Shown here piece by piece: positions 1 through 7,412 of a DNA stretch of 18,141 bases. The notes beneath the pieces are model-generated. The model was not told where the DNA came from. It was given only the letters and a program-made list of their open reading frames with translations, and made no database searches. The DNA is from Clostridia bacterium (GTDB lineage Bacteria; Bacillota_A; Clostridia; Oscillospirales; Acutalibacteraceae). A program made the position numbers and the translations under genes. Where the stretch lies: positions 1-18,141 of the forward strand of contig JAFYOA010000268.1 in the NCBI GenBank assembly GCA_017547865.1, given 5' to 3'. Positions within the stretch are counted from its first letter, which is position 1. Each line of letters starts with the position of its first letter.

Positions 1-735
1 AGAAACCGCATCGGCACCCAGCGCCATGGATTTGTACACGTCCATGCCGCTTTCCACATCGCAATCCAGGAAGATGGGCATCTTGTCCCCCACCGCTTCC
101 ACGATCTGCGGCAGCACCTGCAGAGGCGGCACGGCGTAATCCATAATGCCGTGGTGGTGCGAAACAACAATGCCCTGCACACCGGCTTCGGCGCACAGCA
201 GTGCATCCTGCACGCTCAGCACACCTTTGATCACAAACGGCAACTTCGTGCTGTTCACATAGCGCTTGATGTCCTCAAAGCTGCGGGGCCGCATTTCTTC
301 CCCGCGCACCACATCGTACTGCCCATTGCGGGAGAACGCGTGGTCGATGTCGATGCCCACGGCAATGGCGCCGTGTTCTTCCGCGTGGCGGATCTTGCGC
401 ATCACGTGGTCTTCATCGGCATAGGGCTTGATGATCTTGATGGTTTTGGCGCCGGTGGCAAGAATGCGATCCAGCTCCTCCTCATCGCCCATGCCGGCCC
501 ACATCACCGCATTGGCTGCGGCGGCACCCTTTGCCATTTCTTCCATGCCGCCGGGGTGGCATTTTTCCAGGTGAGACAGTGCAGCCATCATCACCGGGGT
601 GGAAAAGCTGTGCCCGTACAGTTCCAGCGTGGTATCGGGAAGATCTGCGCCCACCAGGCGCATTTCCAGCAGCAGGGAATCAAAATATTCCCGTGTGATC
701 CGGTCGGAGTCTCCCCGACGGAAATTTTCTGCCAT
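1..735 (-). CDS. FMN-dependent alpha-hydroxy-acid oxidase/dehydrogenase-like protein (partial, C-terminus beyond window)
   Basis: The first 245 residues are present and the frame stays open to base 1; family members are usually about 340-380 residues. The start at 735 is preceded by AAGGAG (745-750). The protein resembles the FMN_dh TIM-barrel family (lactate oxidase, glycolate oxidase), which oxidises 2-hydroxy acids with FMN. Seen: FVIKGV (167-172) with the Lys that normally contacts FMN, GIVVSHHHG (188-196) at the place of the canonical VSNHGGRQ, and DCDVESGMDV (224-233) followed by ALGADAVS at the place of DGGIRRGTDV and ALGA. The catalytic His position is probably kept, but the substrate-binding Arg after it reads Ile and the phosphate-loop Arg pair reads Glu-Ser. 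The fold is therefore well supported but the substrate is not, and it may not be a 2-hydroxy acid. It lies 21 bases after the ABC ATPase gene on the same strand, so it is probably the third gene of that operon. Confidence 0.8.
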   Translation of the reverse strand, partial: MAENFRRGDSDRITREYFDSLLLEMRLVGADLPDTTLELYGHSFSTPVMMAALSHLEKCHPGGMEEMAKGAAAANAVMWAGMGDEEELDRILATGAKTIKIIKPYADEDHVMRKIRHAEEHGAIAVGIDIDHAFSRNGQYDVVRGEEMRPRSFEDIKRYVNSTKLPFVIKGVLSVQDALLCAEAGVQGIVVSHHHGIMDYAVPPLQVLPQIVEAVGDKMPIFLDCDVESGMDVYKSMALGADAVS

Positions 736-756
736 AACAACTCGCTCCTTACAAAT

Positions 757-1443
757 TTATTCTGCCTGCTCACGAACGGATTCGATCTCGCCCCCGGAGA
801 GGGTCACGATCACATCCGCCATGGAGGCGATCTCCATATCGTGGGTGACCAGCACGATGGTCTGGCCAAAACGGCGGGCGGCGTCCTTCAGGTGGCGCAG
901 CACCGCATCGCCGGTGCGGGGGTCCAGGTTACCGGTGGGTTCATCCGCCAGCAGCAGGGCGGGTTTGGTCACCAGCGCCCGGGCAATGGCCACACGCTGC
1001 TGCTCACCGCCGGAAAGTTCATCCGGGTACCGCTTTGCCTTATCGGCGATTTCCAGCGCTTCCAGCACTTCCCGCAGGTAGGCAGGGTCGGCGTCCCGGC
1101 CGTCAATGTGCAGGGGGATGAGAATATTTTCCAGCACGGTGTGTTCGGAGAGCAGGTTATACGCCTGGAACACAAAGCCGATGCGCCGCCGGCGCAGTTC
1201 GCACAGGGCGGTATCCTTCAGGTCGAAAACGCTTTTGCCCTCCAGGTACAGTTTGCCGCCGGTAGGGGCATCCAGTCCGCCCAAAATCTGCAGAAGAGTG
1301 GATTTACCCGAACCGCTGCGGCCGATGATGGCGTAGAATTTTCCCTGCTTAATGGCCAGGTCCAGGGGTTTCAGCGCCTGCACTTCCAGCGCGGTGTGGG
1401 GGTTATATGTTTTGCAAATGCCTTTGGCTTCCATAATGGTCAT
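757..1443 (-). CDS. ABC transporter ATP-binding protein (MacB/LolD type)
   Basis: This 228-residue nucleotide-binding subunit would power the FtsX-type permease encoded just upstream. All expected motifs are visible: Walker A GRSGSGKST (41-49), Q-loop Gln 93 in VFQAYN, signature LSGGE (143-147), Walker B LLLADE (163-168), D-loop NLD (172-174) and H-loop His 201. The PTGNLD stretch and the length match the LolD/MacB/FtsE group, which works by mechanotransmission or export rather than by classic solute import. The reading frame stays open upstream to 1557, but the start at 1443 fits best: GAGGTG lies 5 bases before the ATG, the product then begins like its family (MTIMEAKGICKTY), and the permease gene ends 10 bases upstream. 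An alternative Met lies at 1434. Confidence 0.95.
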   Translation of the reverse strand: MTIMEAKGICKTYNPHTALEVQALKPLDLAIKQGKFYAIIGRSGSGKSTLLQILGGLDAPTGGKLYLEGKSVFDLKDTALCELRRRRIGFVFQAYNLLSEHTVLENILIPLHIDGRDADPAYLREVLEALEIADKAKRYPDELSGGEQQRVAIARALVTKPALLLADEPTGNLDPRTGDAVLRHLKDAARRFGQTIVLVTHDMEIASMADVIVTLSGGEIESVREQAE

Positions 1444-1453
1444 GGCCGGCACC

Positions 1454-4400
1454 TCACTTTCTGAATTTGATGTTTTCGATGGGCTTATAACGCAGCAGCG
1501 GGAACATGGGGGCTGTTTGCAGCCACACGCACAGCACGCCGCACAGGGCGCACACAATGCCGTGGATCTGCCAGGGGTACTGCCACAGAGCCTGCCCGGA
1601 CAGACAGGCCATAAACCCGCCGAAGCTGCTGCAGGCTGCGCCGCCGGTGATCAGCGTGAACACCGATACCGCCGCCAGCCACACCAGGTGGGCCGCCGCA
1701 AGGCCGATGACCGCATACAGGAAGCCGGCATACAGTTGCTGCAGCACGAACTGCCGCCCGGAAATACCCATGGACTGCAGAATGCCCATACGGCTGCGCT
1801 CCTGTTCCAAAGCGGAAGCTACCGCGTTATCCAGAATCAGCATGGAGAGCAACACCGCGGCAAAGCCCAAAAATACGGCCAGCAGCATGCCGTTCTGGGC
1901 TGCGTTGTAAATCTTCTGGTTGGATTCCCGGAAGATCGTCAGCTGCATGGCATGTTCTTTTGCAAAAGATTCCAGGTAGAAATCGGTGTTCTCCCGGGTG
2001 GCGTTTTCATTGGCGTACAACTGGAAATACGTGCGGCCAAAGGTATCTTCAAAGTACACTTCGTTCATCACGAAGAAAGACTGCAGCACGTTCTTCATGT
2101 AAGATTGAGGCGCCTTGGGGTACACCGCAGACATCACCGCATCGGAACCGATCACGGTGTAGGCACGCAGGTGTTCGGAGAGAGGATACAGGCCCGTCCC
2201 CGGGAAGTAGTAAATGATGGCGCCCACACGCACCACTTTACCGGAGGCTTTTGAGGTTGTACCGGCGGTTTCAGAAACGGACACCGAATCGCCCTCCAGG
2301 GCAATGGAATCGCCCACACGGATGCCGGGCTCTGCCGCAAAGGCGTAGGGTGCCCAGCTGCGGGCAGAAACATCCGCCAGGCCGCCCTCTTTCAGCAGCA
2401 GGCGCATGGCATCCTGCCGCAGCACATTGGCCGGCAGAGTCACATCCGCCGGGGCTTCTTTTCCGCTCAAATGGTACATGGGCAGGAAGAGGATCACTTC
2501 CTCACCCTTGGCAAAGGCGCTGTCATCCACAGCACCTTCGGAAATCATTTCTTTCAACCGGGCATACAGTTCACTGTCGGTACGGGTGGTGTACAGGTCG
2601 CTCACCACGCCGGTCTCCGCCTGTTCCATCATGCTGTAATTGAAGTGATCTCCATACTGTCCGCTCGCCTGTGCCGCCGCAGAAAGTGCCTGCACGAAGG
2701 GGCTTTCTTCCATACCGGCAAAGGTCACGGTAATATTTTCGCCGGCGTTGAGGATATCGATCCGCTCGATCTCCCCCACACCCACCAGGTCGGTCAGAAT
2801 GGCCTCGGTACCCCGGCGGTTCATGGCCGCGGGGGTGGTAAGAATATAATCCGGCCGGTCTTTCCACTGCACATCGGTGCGGTATTCTTCAAAAGAAGCA
2901 TAGCCTATATAAGTACACAGCACAGCAATGGTGCAGATAAACACAGAAAGAGCCACGTTGCCCATGGTGCGGCTGCGGTTGGCCTGCATATTGCGGCGCA
3001 CCAGAGAGAAGAAGGTCTGCTTCTTCAGTTTTTTACTTACCCGGCGGCGGGCCGGCACCTTGGCGGTCACCGTCATGCGGCCGGTGAGGGGGATGCGCAG
3101 CGCCAGCAAACTGGGCACCGCCATACCCAAAAACAAAGCCAGCGTGCCCGCGGCAATGCCGATAAGCACCACGTTCGGCTGCACGGAAAACAGCAGGGCT
3201 TCTGTGGCCGGGCGGGAGGCGTTCAGCGCGCCCACGGCGTAATAGGCACCCAAAAGGCCCAGCCCCACGCCTACGGGCAAGGTAGAAAACAGGAAGAACA
3301 AGAATTCAAAGAACAGCATAACGGCCGTTTGCCGGTTGGTGGTGCCAATGGCTTTCAGCATGGCAATGCGCTGCATACGACGGCGGATCTGGGTAATGAA
3401 GATTTGCAGCACCGCCGCCATGGTGGTAACAAACAGCACAGCCACCACGATAATCAGCATAAAGTTGCCGCTGTCGCTGATGGGATAGGCGTAGCGGTTA
3501 ATGCGCAGGGGCGAATTGCCGTTTTCTTCCAGCACATTTTCCGTTACCAGTCCATACACCGGCGGGTGGTAACCGGGGATCTCAAACAGACCGGAGATCG
3601 CGCCGCTGTTGGTGATGTTGATGTAGTTCCACCGCTGGGCATCCGCATCCCACATTTCCAGCCGGTAGCCGCCCAGGGCGCCCCAGTTTTCGTACGCCTG
3701 CAGTTCTGCGGTTTCGCCGGTCTTATCGTTCACCGCGGTGATATACGCAATGGTTTGGCCGTATTCATCCGCACCAAAGCGGACATTGTAGGCATCTTCC
3801 CGGTCTTCAATACACTGGTTATAGAACGGCAGCAGGGTGCGGAAGGTATCTTCTTCGCTGCCCGTTCCGGTGAAAAACACCAGCCGGTCTTCAAAATCCA
3901 GCGGAGACAGGTAAGGATAAAGCTCGTATACGGCATCCATGGCGGCAAACAGGCGCTTGCCCATTTCTTCCGTAACAAACACATTGGGCAGGGCAGAATT
4001 GCCGCTGTCCCAGCGGTCGGTGTAGGTCTCGATCACACCCACCAGGGTGTAGGTCTTCTGCAGCCATACTTTTACGTCGTTGTGTGTCTCCACTCCGGGC
4101 GGCATGGAAGTCTGGGTGCGGATGGTCACATCACCTATGCCCAAAAGGTTATTTTCCATGGTAGGGTTCCGGCCATCCCGGTGGGCATCCTCGTATATCC
4201 ACTCCAGTGTCATCAGCACGTATTTTCGAATCACCTGGCGCTGTTCGTCCTCTGTCAGGTCTTCATAGCAGCGGCCGTTAAAGTCTTTTCCCAGCCCCCA
4301 GGGGCCGCGGTCGCTGTCAGCATCGAGTGTCGACTGCCACTCCACTTCCATGTCGTATTCCACAATGGCGCTTTCCAGCCAGTTGGAGCGCATGCCCATC

Positions 4401-5005
4401 AGTTCCTGCGTGCCGCCCTGCAGCACCTTTTCCGTCATGGTATCGATGGTACCGGTCTGCACGATCTCATCGATCCAATTCTGCCGCTGCGCAGCCAGGG
4501 CTTCTTCCAGCGCCTGAATCTCTGCGGTGCGCACCGCGTCGCCCTCCGAAGAAAGATACAGGGAGATCGGGATGGAAACGGTCACTTCGTCGCCAACTTT
4601 CAGTTCCCGGCGGGAAGCCACCAGCTGCTTGCTTTCCATAATGATCTCGTTATCGTTTTCCGGGTAGCGGCCCTCCAAAAGCTGAAAGCCCGCATTGTTC
4701 TGCAGGTCTTCGTCCATGGTGCCCACCACGCCGAAGTCATCGTTCACACCCAGCACATTGGTCTGCACGCCGGGAACTTCCTCCAGCAGGCGGTCAATTT
4801 CTTCCTGCGAGAGGGAACCGCTCACCATAACCTGCCACTGGCCGTACAGCTTGTTGCGCTGATCGATCTCCGTGGCTTCCATGCAGGCGATGACGGTACT
4901 GGACAGGGTGATGAACAAATAGGCCAGCGCCACCACCAACCACAGCAGGCGGGTATCCTTTTTACGGCCCCGCAGGCCGCTCCAGGTTATTTTCCAAAGT
5001 TTCAT
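1454..5005 (-). CDS. Large ABC transporter permease with two FtsX domains
   Basis: This 1183-residue membrane protein reads as two FtsX-type half-permeases fused in one chain. A transmembrane segment near 20-44 is followed by an extracytoplasmic region to about 510. Then come three membrane segments (roughly 512-535, 560-590, 610-635) with the cytoplasmic coupling stretch MLKAIGTTNRQ between the first two. A second unit has a membrane segment near 688-705, another extracytoplasmic region to about 1030, and three C-terminal segments with the matching coupling stretch ILQSMGISGRQF. Boundaries are estimated by eye. In this family the ATPase drives conformational changes in the extracytoplasmic domains for export, peptide resistance or envelope work; the substrate cannot be read here. 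AAAGAGG precedes the ATG. No sensor kinase or response regulator gene, as found with BceAB systems, is seen next to it. It is co-oriented with and 10 bases from the ATPase gene. Confidence 0.93.
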   Translation of the reverse strand: MKLWKITWSGLRGRKKDTRLLWLVVALAYLFITLSSTVIACMEATEIDQRNKLYGQWQVMVSGSLSQEEIDRLLEEVPGVQTNVLGVNDDFGVVGTMDEDLQNNAGFQLLEGRYPENDNEIIMESKQLVASRRELKVGDEVTVSIPISLYLSSEGDAVRTAEIQALEEALAAQRQNWIDEIVQTGTIDTMTEKVLQGGTQELMGMRSNWLESAIVEYDMEVEWQSTLDADSDRGPWGLGKDFNGRCYEDLTEDEQRQVIRKYVLMTLEWIYEDAHRDGRNPTMENNLLGIGDVTIRTQTSMPPGVETHNDVKVWLQKTYTLVGVIETYTDRWDSGNSALPNVFVTEEMGKRLFAAMDAVYELYPYLSPLDFEDRLVFFTGTGSEEDTFRTLLPFYNQCIEDREDAYNVRFGADEYGQTIAYITAVNDKTGETAELQAYENWGALGGYRLEMWDADAQRWNYINITNSGAISGLFEIPGYHPPVYGLVTENVLEENGNSPLRINRYAYPISDSGNFMLIIVVAVLFVTTMAAVLQIFITQIRRRMQRIAMLKAIGTTNRQTAVMLFFEFLFFLFSTLPVGVGLGLLGAYYAVGALNASRPATEALLFSVQPNVVLIGIAAGTLALFLGMAVPSLLALRIPLTGRMTVTAKVPARRRVSKKLKKQTFFSLVRRNMQANRSRTMGNVALSVFICTIAVLCTYIGYASFEEYRTDVQWKDRPDYILTTPAAMNRRGTEAILTDLVGVGEIERIDILNAGENITVTFAGMEESPFVQALSAAAQASGQYGDHFNYSMMEQAETGVVSDLYTTRTDSELYARLKEMISEGAVDDSAFAKGEEVILFLPMYHLSGKEAPADVTLPANVLRQDAMRLLLKEGGLADVSARSWAPYAFAAEPGIRVGDSIALEGDSVSVSETAGTTSKASGKVVRVGAIIYYFPGTGLYPLSEHLRAYTVIGSDAVMSAVYPKAPQSYMKNVLQSFFVMNEVYFEDTFGRTYFQLYANENATRENTDFYLESFAKEHAMQLTIFRESNQKIYNAAQNGMLLAVFLGFAAVLLSMLILDNAVASALEQERSRMGILQSMGISGRQFVLQQLYAGFLYAVIGLAAAHLVWLAAVSVFTLITGGAACSSFGGFMACLSGQALWQYPWQIHGIVCALCGVLCVWLQTAPMFPLLRYKPIENIKFRK

Positions 5006-5051
5006 ATGTATATCCTCTTTCGGGCGCTTTCACGCAGTAATGTGATGACTT

Positions 5052-5080
5052 AGTTTAGCATGTTCACCCGCAAAAATCAA
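5052..5080 (-). promoter_or_regulatory. Predicted sigma-A promoter of the ABC permease operon
   Basis: Read on the minus strand, -35 TTGATT (5080-5075) and -10 TAAACT (5057-5052) are separated by 17 bases, with an extended -10 TG one base before the -10 box. The predicted start near 5045 leaves a leader of about 40 bases before the permease ATG at 5005. Confidence 0.6.
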
Positions 5081-5140
5081 CTGTCTTTGCAGAACACACT
5101 GGTAAAATCCCTTCACGAAAACGGATTTTGCAGATAAAAC

Positions 5141-5169
5141 TTGCAGAAAAGCCATGCCCATGCTATAAT
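5141..5169 (+). promoter_or_regulatory. Predicted sigma-A promoter of the esterase gene
   Basis: -35 TTGCAG (5141-5146) and a perfect -10 TATAAT (5164-5169) are 17 bases apart. It stands divergently from the ABC operon promoter in the 240-base gap and would start transcription near 5176, giving a leader of about 70 bases before the ATG at 5246. Confidence 0.7.
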
Positions 5170-5191
5170 ATATTGTTCTATACTATGTATG

Positions 5192-5217
5192 CCGCAGGCT
5201 GCGGCCTGCCGGTTTTT
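5192..5217 (+). terminator. Terminator-like hairpin in the esterase leader (possible attenuator)
   Basis: GCAGGC (5194-5199), loop TGCG and GCCTGC (5204-5209) form a 6-bp stem, extended by CC/GG around a bulged C, directly followed by TTTTT (5213-5217). It sits between the promoter at 5141-5169 and the ATG at 5246, so it cannot serve the divergent ABC operon as an end signal. An alternative fold, GCCGCA (5191-5196) with TGCGGC (5200-5205), overlaps it, so two exclusive structures are possible. No known riboswitch was recognised. Confidence 0.4.
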
Positions 5218-5245
5218 CTTACTCGAAGAAGAACGGAGTTTCTCT

Positions 5246-6004
5246 ATGATCGATAAATTTGATGTTACCGTACCGGCCTTAACGGGCAACAAGCCCCGCA
5301 AGGCCTATGTATATCTGCCGGAAGACTACAACCCCATCAGTCCCCGGCGCTACCCGGTGCTGTATATGTTCGACGGCCACAACGTGTTTTTTGACGAAGA
5401 CGCCACCTACGGCAAAAGCTGGGGGCTTGGCGATTACCTGGAAGCCACGGAAGCAGAAGTGATCGTGGCGGCGGTGGAATGCAACCACGAGGGCCACAAA
5501 CGGCTCAGCGAGTATTCCCCGGTACCCATTACGTTCCGGGATACCGGCCCGGTGGAACCCCAGGGCAAAGAGACCATGGATTGGTTCGTGGAAGAATTCA
5601 AGCCCTACATCGATACCCACTACAAAACCATTCCGGACCGGCAGCACACCGCCATTGCCGGCAGTTCCATGGGTGGGCTGATGGCCCTGTACGCCGTAAC
5701 GGTGTACAACGATGTGTTTTCCATGGCGGCGGCGCTTTCCCCCAGTTTGTGGCTGGGCGGGGCAAACGCCGTGCAGTTTATAAAAGAAGCGGAGATTGCC
5801 CACGGCACCCGCATTTACATGGATTACGGCAGCGAAGAAATGGGCGGACGCCGCGGCGCTTCCAAGGCGTTCCGTACGGTAACCGATCTTCTCCTGCGAG
5901 AAGGCGTGTACCTCACCGCACGCATTGTGCCCGGCGGAACACATTCCGAGGCCTCCTGGGAACAGCAGATCCCGTTCTTTATGGAGACATTGGGATTGGG
6001 ATAA
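5246..6004 (+). CDS. Putative esterase, alpha/beta hydrolase (PF00756-type)
   Basis: The 252-residue protein has the esterase D/Fes-like fold. Seen: an N-terminal strand region VYLPEDYNP, the oxyanion-side motif VLYMFDGHN (38-46), the nucleophile elbow AGSSMGG (138-144, Ser 141 in GxSxG) and a late His in GGTHSEASWE (His 233); Asp 193 or Glu 197 may supply the acid. This family hydrolyses carboxylic esters such as acylated sugars, formylglutathione or siderophores; the substrate here is unknown. No signal peptide is visible, so it is probably cytoplasmic. The start at 5246 is chosen because CGGAG lies 7 bases upstream; the longer open frame from 5141 would begin inside the promoter and leader. 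It is the first gene after its own promoter and is followed on the same strand by a transposase-like gene and a second esterase-fold gene. Confidence 0.88.
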   Translation: MIDKFDVTVPALTGNKPRKAYVYLPEDYNPISPRRYPVLYMFDGHNVFFDEDATYGKSWGLGDYLEATEAEVIVAAVECNHEGHKRLSEYSPVPITFRDTGPVEPQGKETMDWFVEEFKPYIDTHYKTIPDRQHTAIAGSSMGGLMALYAVTVYNDVFSMAAALSPSLWLGGANAVQFIKEAEIAHGTRIYMDYGSEEMGGRRGASKAFRTVTDLLLREGVYLTARIVPGGTHSEASWEQQIPFFMETLGLG

Positions 6005-6031
6005 TTTTGATCCCATCTTCTCTGCGTGCTA

Positions 6032-6057
6032 TGTAGGGGCGGCCATTGGCCGCCCGC
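6032..6057 (+). repeat. REP element, copy 1 (GTAG plus hairpin)
   Basis: The tetranucleotide GTAG (6033-6036) is followed directly by the near-perfect palindrome GGGCGGCCATTGGCCGCCC (6037-6055), an 8-bp GC stem with a 3-base loop. A 26-base exact inverted copy lies at 6378-6403. A GTAG tetranucleotide at the foot of a hairpin is the known substrate layout of REP sequences mobilised or processed by RAYT enzymes, and the RAYT gene begins 35 bases further on. Confidence 0.85.
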
Positions 6058-6091
6058 CAAATAAAATTACATCTGACGGATTTAAACAAAA

Positions 6092-6580
6092 ATGAGAACT
6101 TTTGAGCTTCCAATCCGAAAGAAGAACCGTCTGCATGAATACGATTACAGTTTACCAAACGCGTATTTTATAACCATTTGCACATACAACCGAGAAAATT
6201 TCTTTTGGGACAATTCGGCCGTCGAGGAAGCAGCCGATTCTCATCTTTCTGCGTATGGAAAAATCGTATACGAATGCATTCGCAATATACCAAAACACTA
6301 CCCCATGATTTCGGTCGACAATTTTGTAGTCATGCCCAATCATGTCCATCTTTTGCTATGTATTCACACGGATACTTGCGGGCGGCCAATGGCCGCCCCT
6401 ACAATCTCGACCGTTATCAACCAGACAAAAGGGAGCATTTCAAAACAAATCGGCTTCTCTGTTTGGCAAAAGGGTTTCCACGACCACATCATTCGTGGAA
6501 GAGGCGATTACAAAAACATTTGGGATTACATTGAAAACAACCCCCTCCGGTGGGAAGAGGACACTCTTTACACCCCCTGA
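6092..6580 (+). CDS. REP-associated tyrosine transposase (RAYT), Y1/IS200-like
   Basis: This 162-residue protein is a single-domain Y1 HUH nuclease of the RAYT group. Seen: the opening LPNAYFITICTYNRENFF (21-38), the HUH motif MPNHVHLLL (81-89, His 84 and His 86), FSVWQKGFHDHIIR (122-135), and the C-terminal helix IWDYIENNPLRW (143-154), where Tyr 146 is the likely catalytic tyrosine. RAYTs cut single-stranded DNA at REP hairpins and are usually single-copy, domesticated relatives of IS200 transposases. The gene is visibly richer in A and T than its neighbours, which suggests separate ancestry. The ribosome binding site is weak (only a GGA about 13 bases before the ATG). It lies between two esterase-fold genes on the same strand. 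A REP copy on the opposite strand is read through in frame as residues 96-104, between the HUH motif and the catalytic helix. Confidence 0.92.
   Translation: MRTFELPIRKKNRLHEYDYSLPNAYFITICTYNRENFFWDNSAVEEAADSHLSAYGKIVYECIRNIPKHYPMISVDNFVVMPNHVHLLLCIHTDTCGRPMAAPTISTVINQTKGSISKQIGFSVWQKGFHDHIIRGRGDYKNIWDYIENNPLRWEEDTLYTP
6378..6403 (-). repeat. REP element, copy 2, inside the RAYT coding region
   Basis: This is an exact inverted copy of the 26 bases at 6032-6057, with the hairpin at 6380-6398 and the GTAG, read on the minus strand, at 6402-6399. It is in frame with the transposase gene and is translated as C-G-R-P-M-A-A-P-T (residues 96-104). The head-to-head arrangement of the two copies resembles a BIME. 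Confidence 0.85.
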
Positions 6581-6625
6581 AACAGCCGTTATTCTTCATT
6601 TTATATACAGAAAGGAACCACCAAA

Positions 6626-7393
6626 ATGCAGATCGAATACCGCAAAGAATATTCCAACTGCCTGGGCCGGGACATGGAATACACCATTTACGGCCACGCC
6701 GGCAAGCCGGTGCTGTTTGTGCCCTGCATGGGCGGCCGCTTTTTTGATTTTGAAAACTACCACATGACCGATACCTGGGCTCCCTGGATCAACAGCGGCA
6801 AGGTGCAGGTGTTCTCCATCGATACCATCGACAACGAAACCTGGGCCTCCACCGGCGATCCCCGCACCCGCATTGAGCTGCACGAAAAGTGGCTGCACGG
6901 CATCATCGATGAGCTGCTGCCCCGCATGCGTGAGCACAATACCCGCTGCAACGGCGGCTACAATGGCGGCAAGTTCATGACCTTTGGCTGCAGCCTGGGC
7001 GCCATGCACGCCGGCATCTTCTATTTCCGTTACCCGGATCTGTTCGACACCGTGCTGGGCCTTTCCGGCCTGTACAATGCCGATGGCATGTTCGGTGATT
7101 ACCGTGATAACCTGACCTACGATAATTCTCCGGTGGATTTTATTGCCGGCATGAACTATGACCACCCTTACATTGAAAAATACAACCAGGGGAAGATGAT
7201 CTTCTGCGTGGGCCGCGGCGCCTGGGAAGATGAACTGATCGACGGCACCTCCCGCCTGCAGCGTGTCTGTGAAGAGAAGGGCATCCGCGCCTGGTTCGAT
7301 TACTGGGGCACCGATGTGAACCATGACTGGCCCTGGTGGTATCGCCAGTGCGACTACTTCCTGCCCAAGCTGCTGGGCGACCCCAACGCGTAA
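6626..7393 (+). CDS. Esterase-fold alpha/beta hydrolase paired with ATP-grasp gene
   Basis: The 255-residue protein has an esterase-like alpha/beta fold: an opening strand pair VLFVPCMGGRFFDFEN (29-44), the nucleophile elbow FGCSLGAMHA (120-129, Ser 123 in GxSxG) and a late His in DVNHDWPWWYRQ (230-241, His 233). Glu 201 or Asp 202 in GAWEDE may complete the triad. It carries no signal peptide. AAAGGA precedes the ATG by about 10 bases. The ATP-grasp gene follows after 19 bases, so the two are almost certainly co-transcribed. That pairing suggests one enzyme makes an amide, thioester or ester bond and the other cleaves or transfers it. It shares the fold and triad layout with the esterase at 5246 but little obvious sequence. 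Its own promoter is not clear; transcription may come from 5141 through the transposase gene. Confidence 0.87.
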   Translation: MQIEYRKEYSNCLGRDMEYTIYGHAGKPVLFVPCMGGRFFDFENYHMTDTWAPWINSGKVQVFSIDTIDNETWASTGDPRTRIELHEKWLHGIIDELLPRMREHNTRCNGGYNGGKFMTFGCSLGAMHAGIFYFRYPDLFDTVLGLSGLYNADGMFGDYRDNLTYDNSPVDFIAGMNYDHPYIEKYNQGKMIFCVGRGAWEDELIDGTSRLQRVCEEKGIRAWFDYWGTDVNHDWPWWYRQCDYFLPKLLGDPNA

Positions 7394-7412
7394 GAAAGGT
7401 GTGTAAAAATAA

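Noticed and set aside
5019..5032. Possible CcpA cre site (TGAAAGCGCCCGAA on the minus strand) in the ABC leader
   Set aside because: Three mismatches at fixed positions of the cre consensus in the second half; too weak to support.
2471..5053. Long plus-strand open frame (860 residues) opposite the ABC permease gene
   Set aside because: It is rich in His, Gln and Gly, typical of an antisense shadow of a GC-rich gene, has no recognisable domain, and the minus-strand frame has clear FtsX features and a good ribosome binding site.
5087..5147. Three TTGCAGA copies upstream of the esterase (5087, 5128, 5141)
   Set aside because: Spacings of 41 and 13 bases are not regular, one copy is part of the -35 box, and the heptamer is too short to be meaningful alone.
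6007..6035. Possible RAYT promoter TTGATC-17-TATGTA with extended -10
   Set aside because: The -10 is poor and overlaps the GTAG of the REP element; a chance match cannot be excluded.
6032..6403. The two inverted repeats as a CRISPR array or as terminal inverted repeats of a transposon
   Set aside because: Only two copies, in opposite orientation, one inside the gene; the GTAG-hairpin layout fits REP far better, and no target-site duplication was seen.
6577..6607. Possible promoter for the second esterase (CTGAAA with TTATAT)
   Set aside because: Poor -35, poor spacing and overlap with the transposase stop codon.
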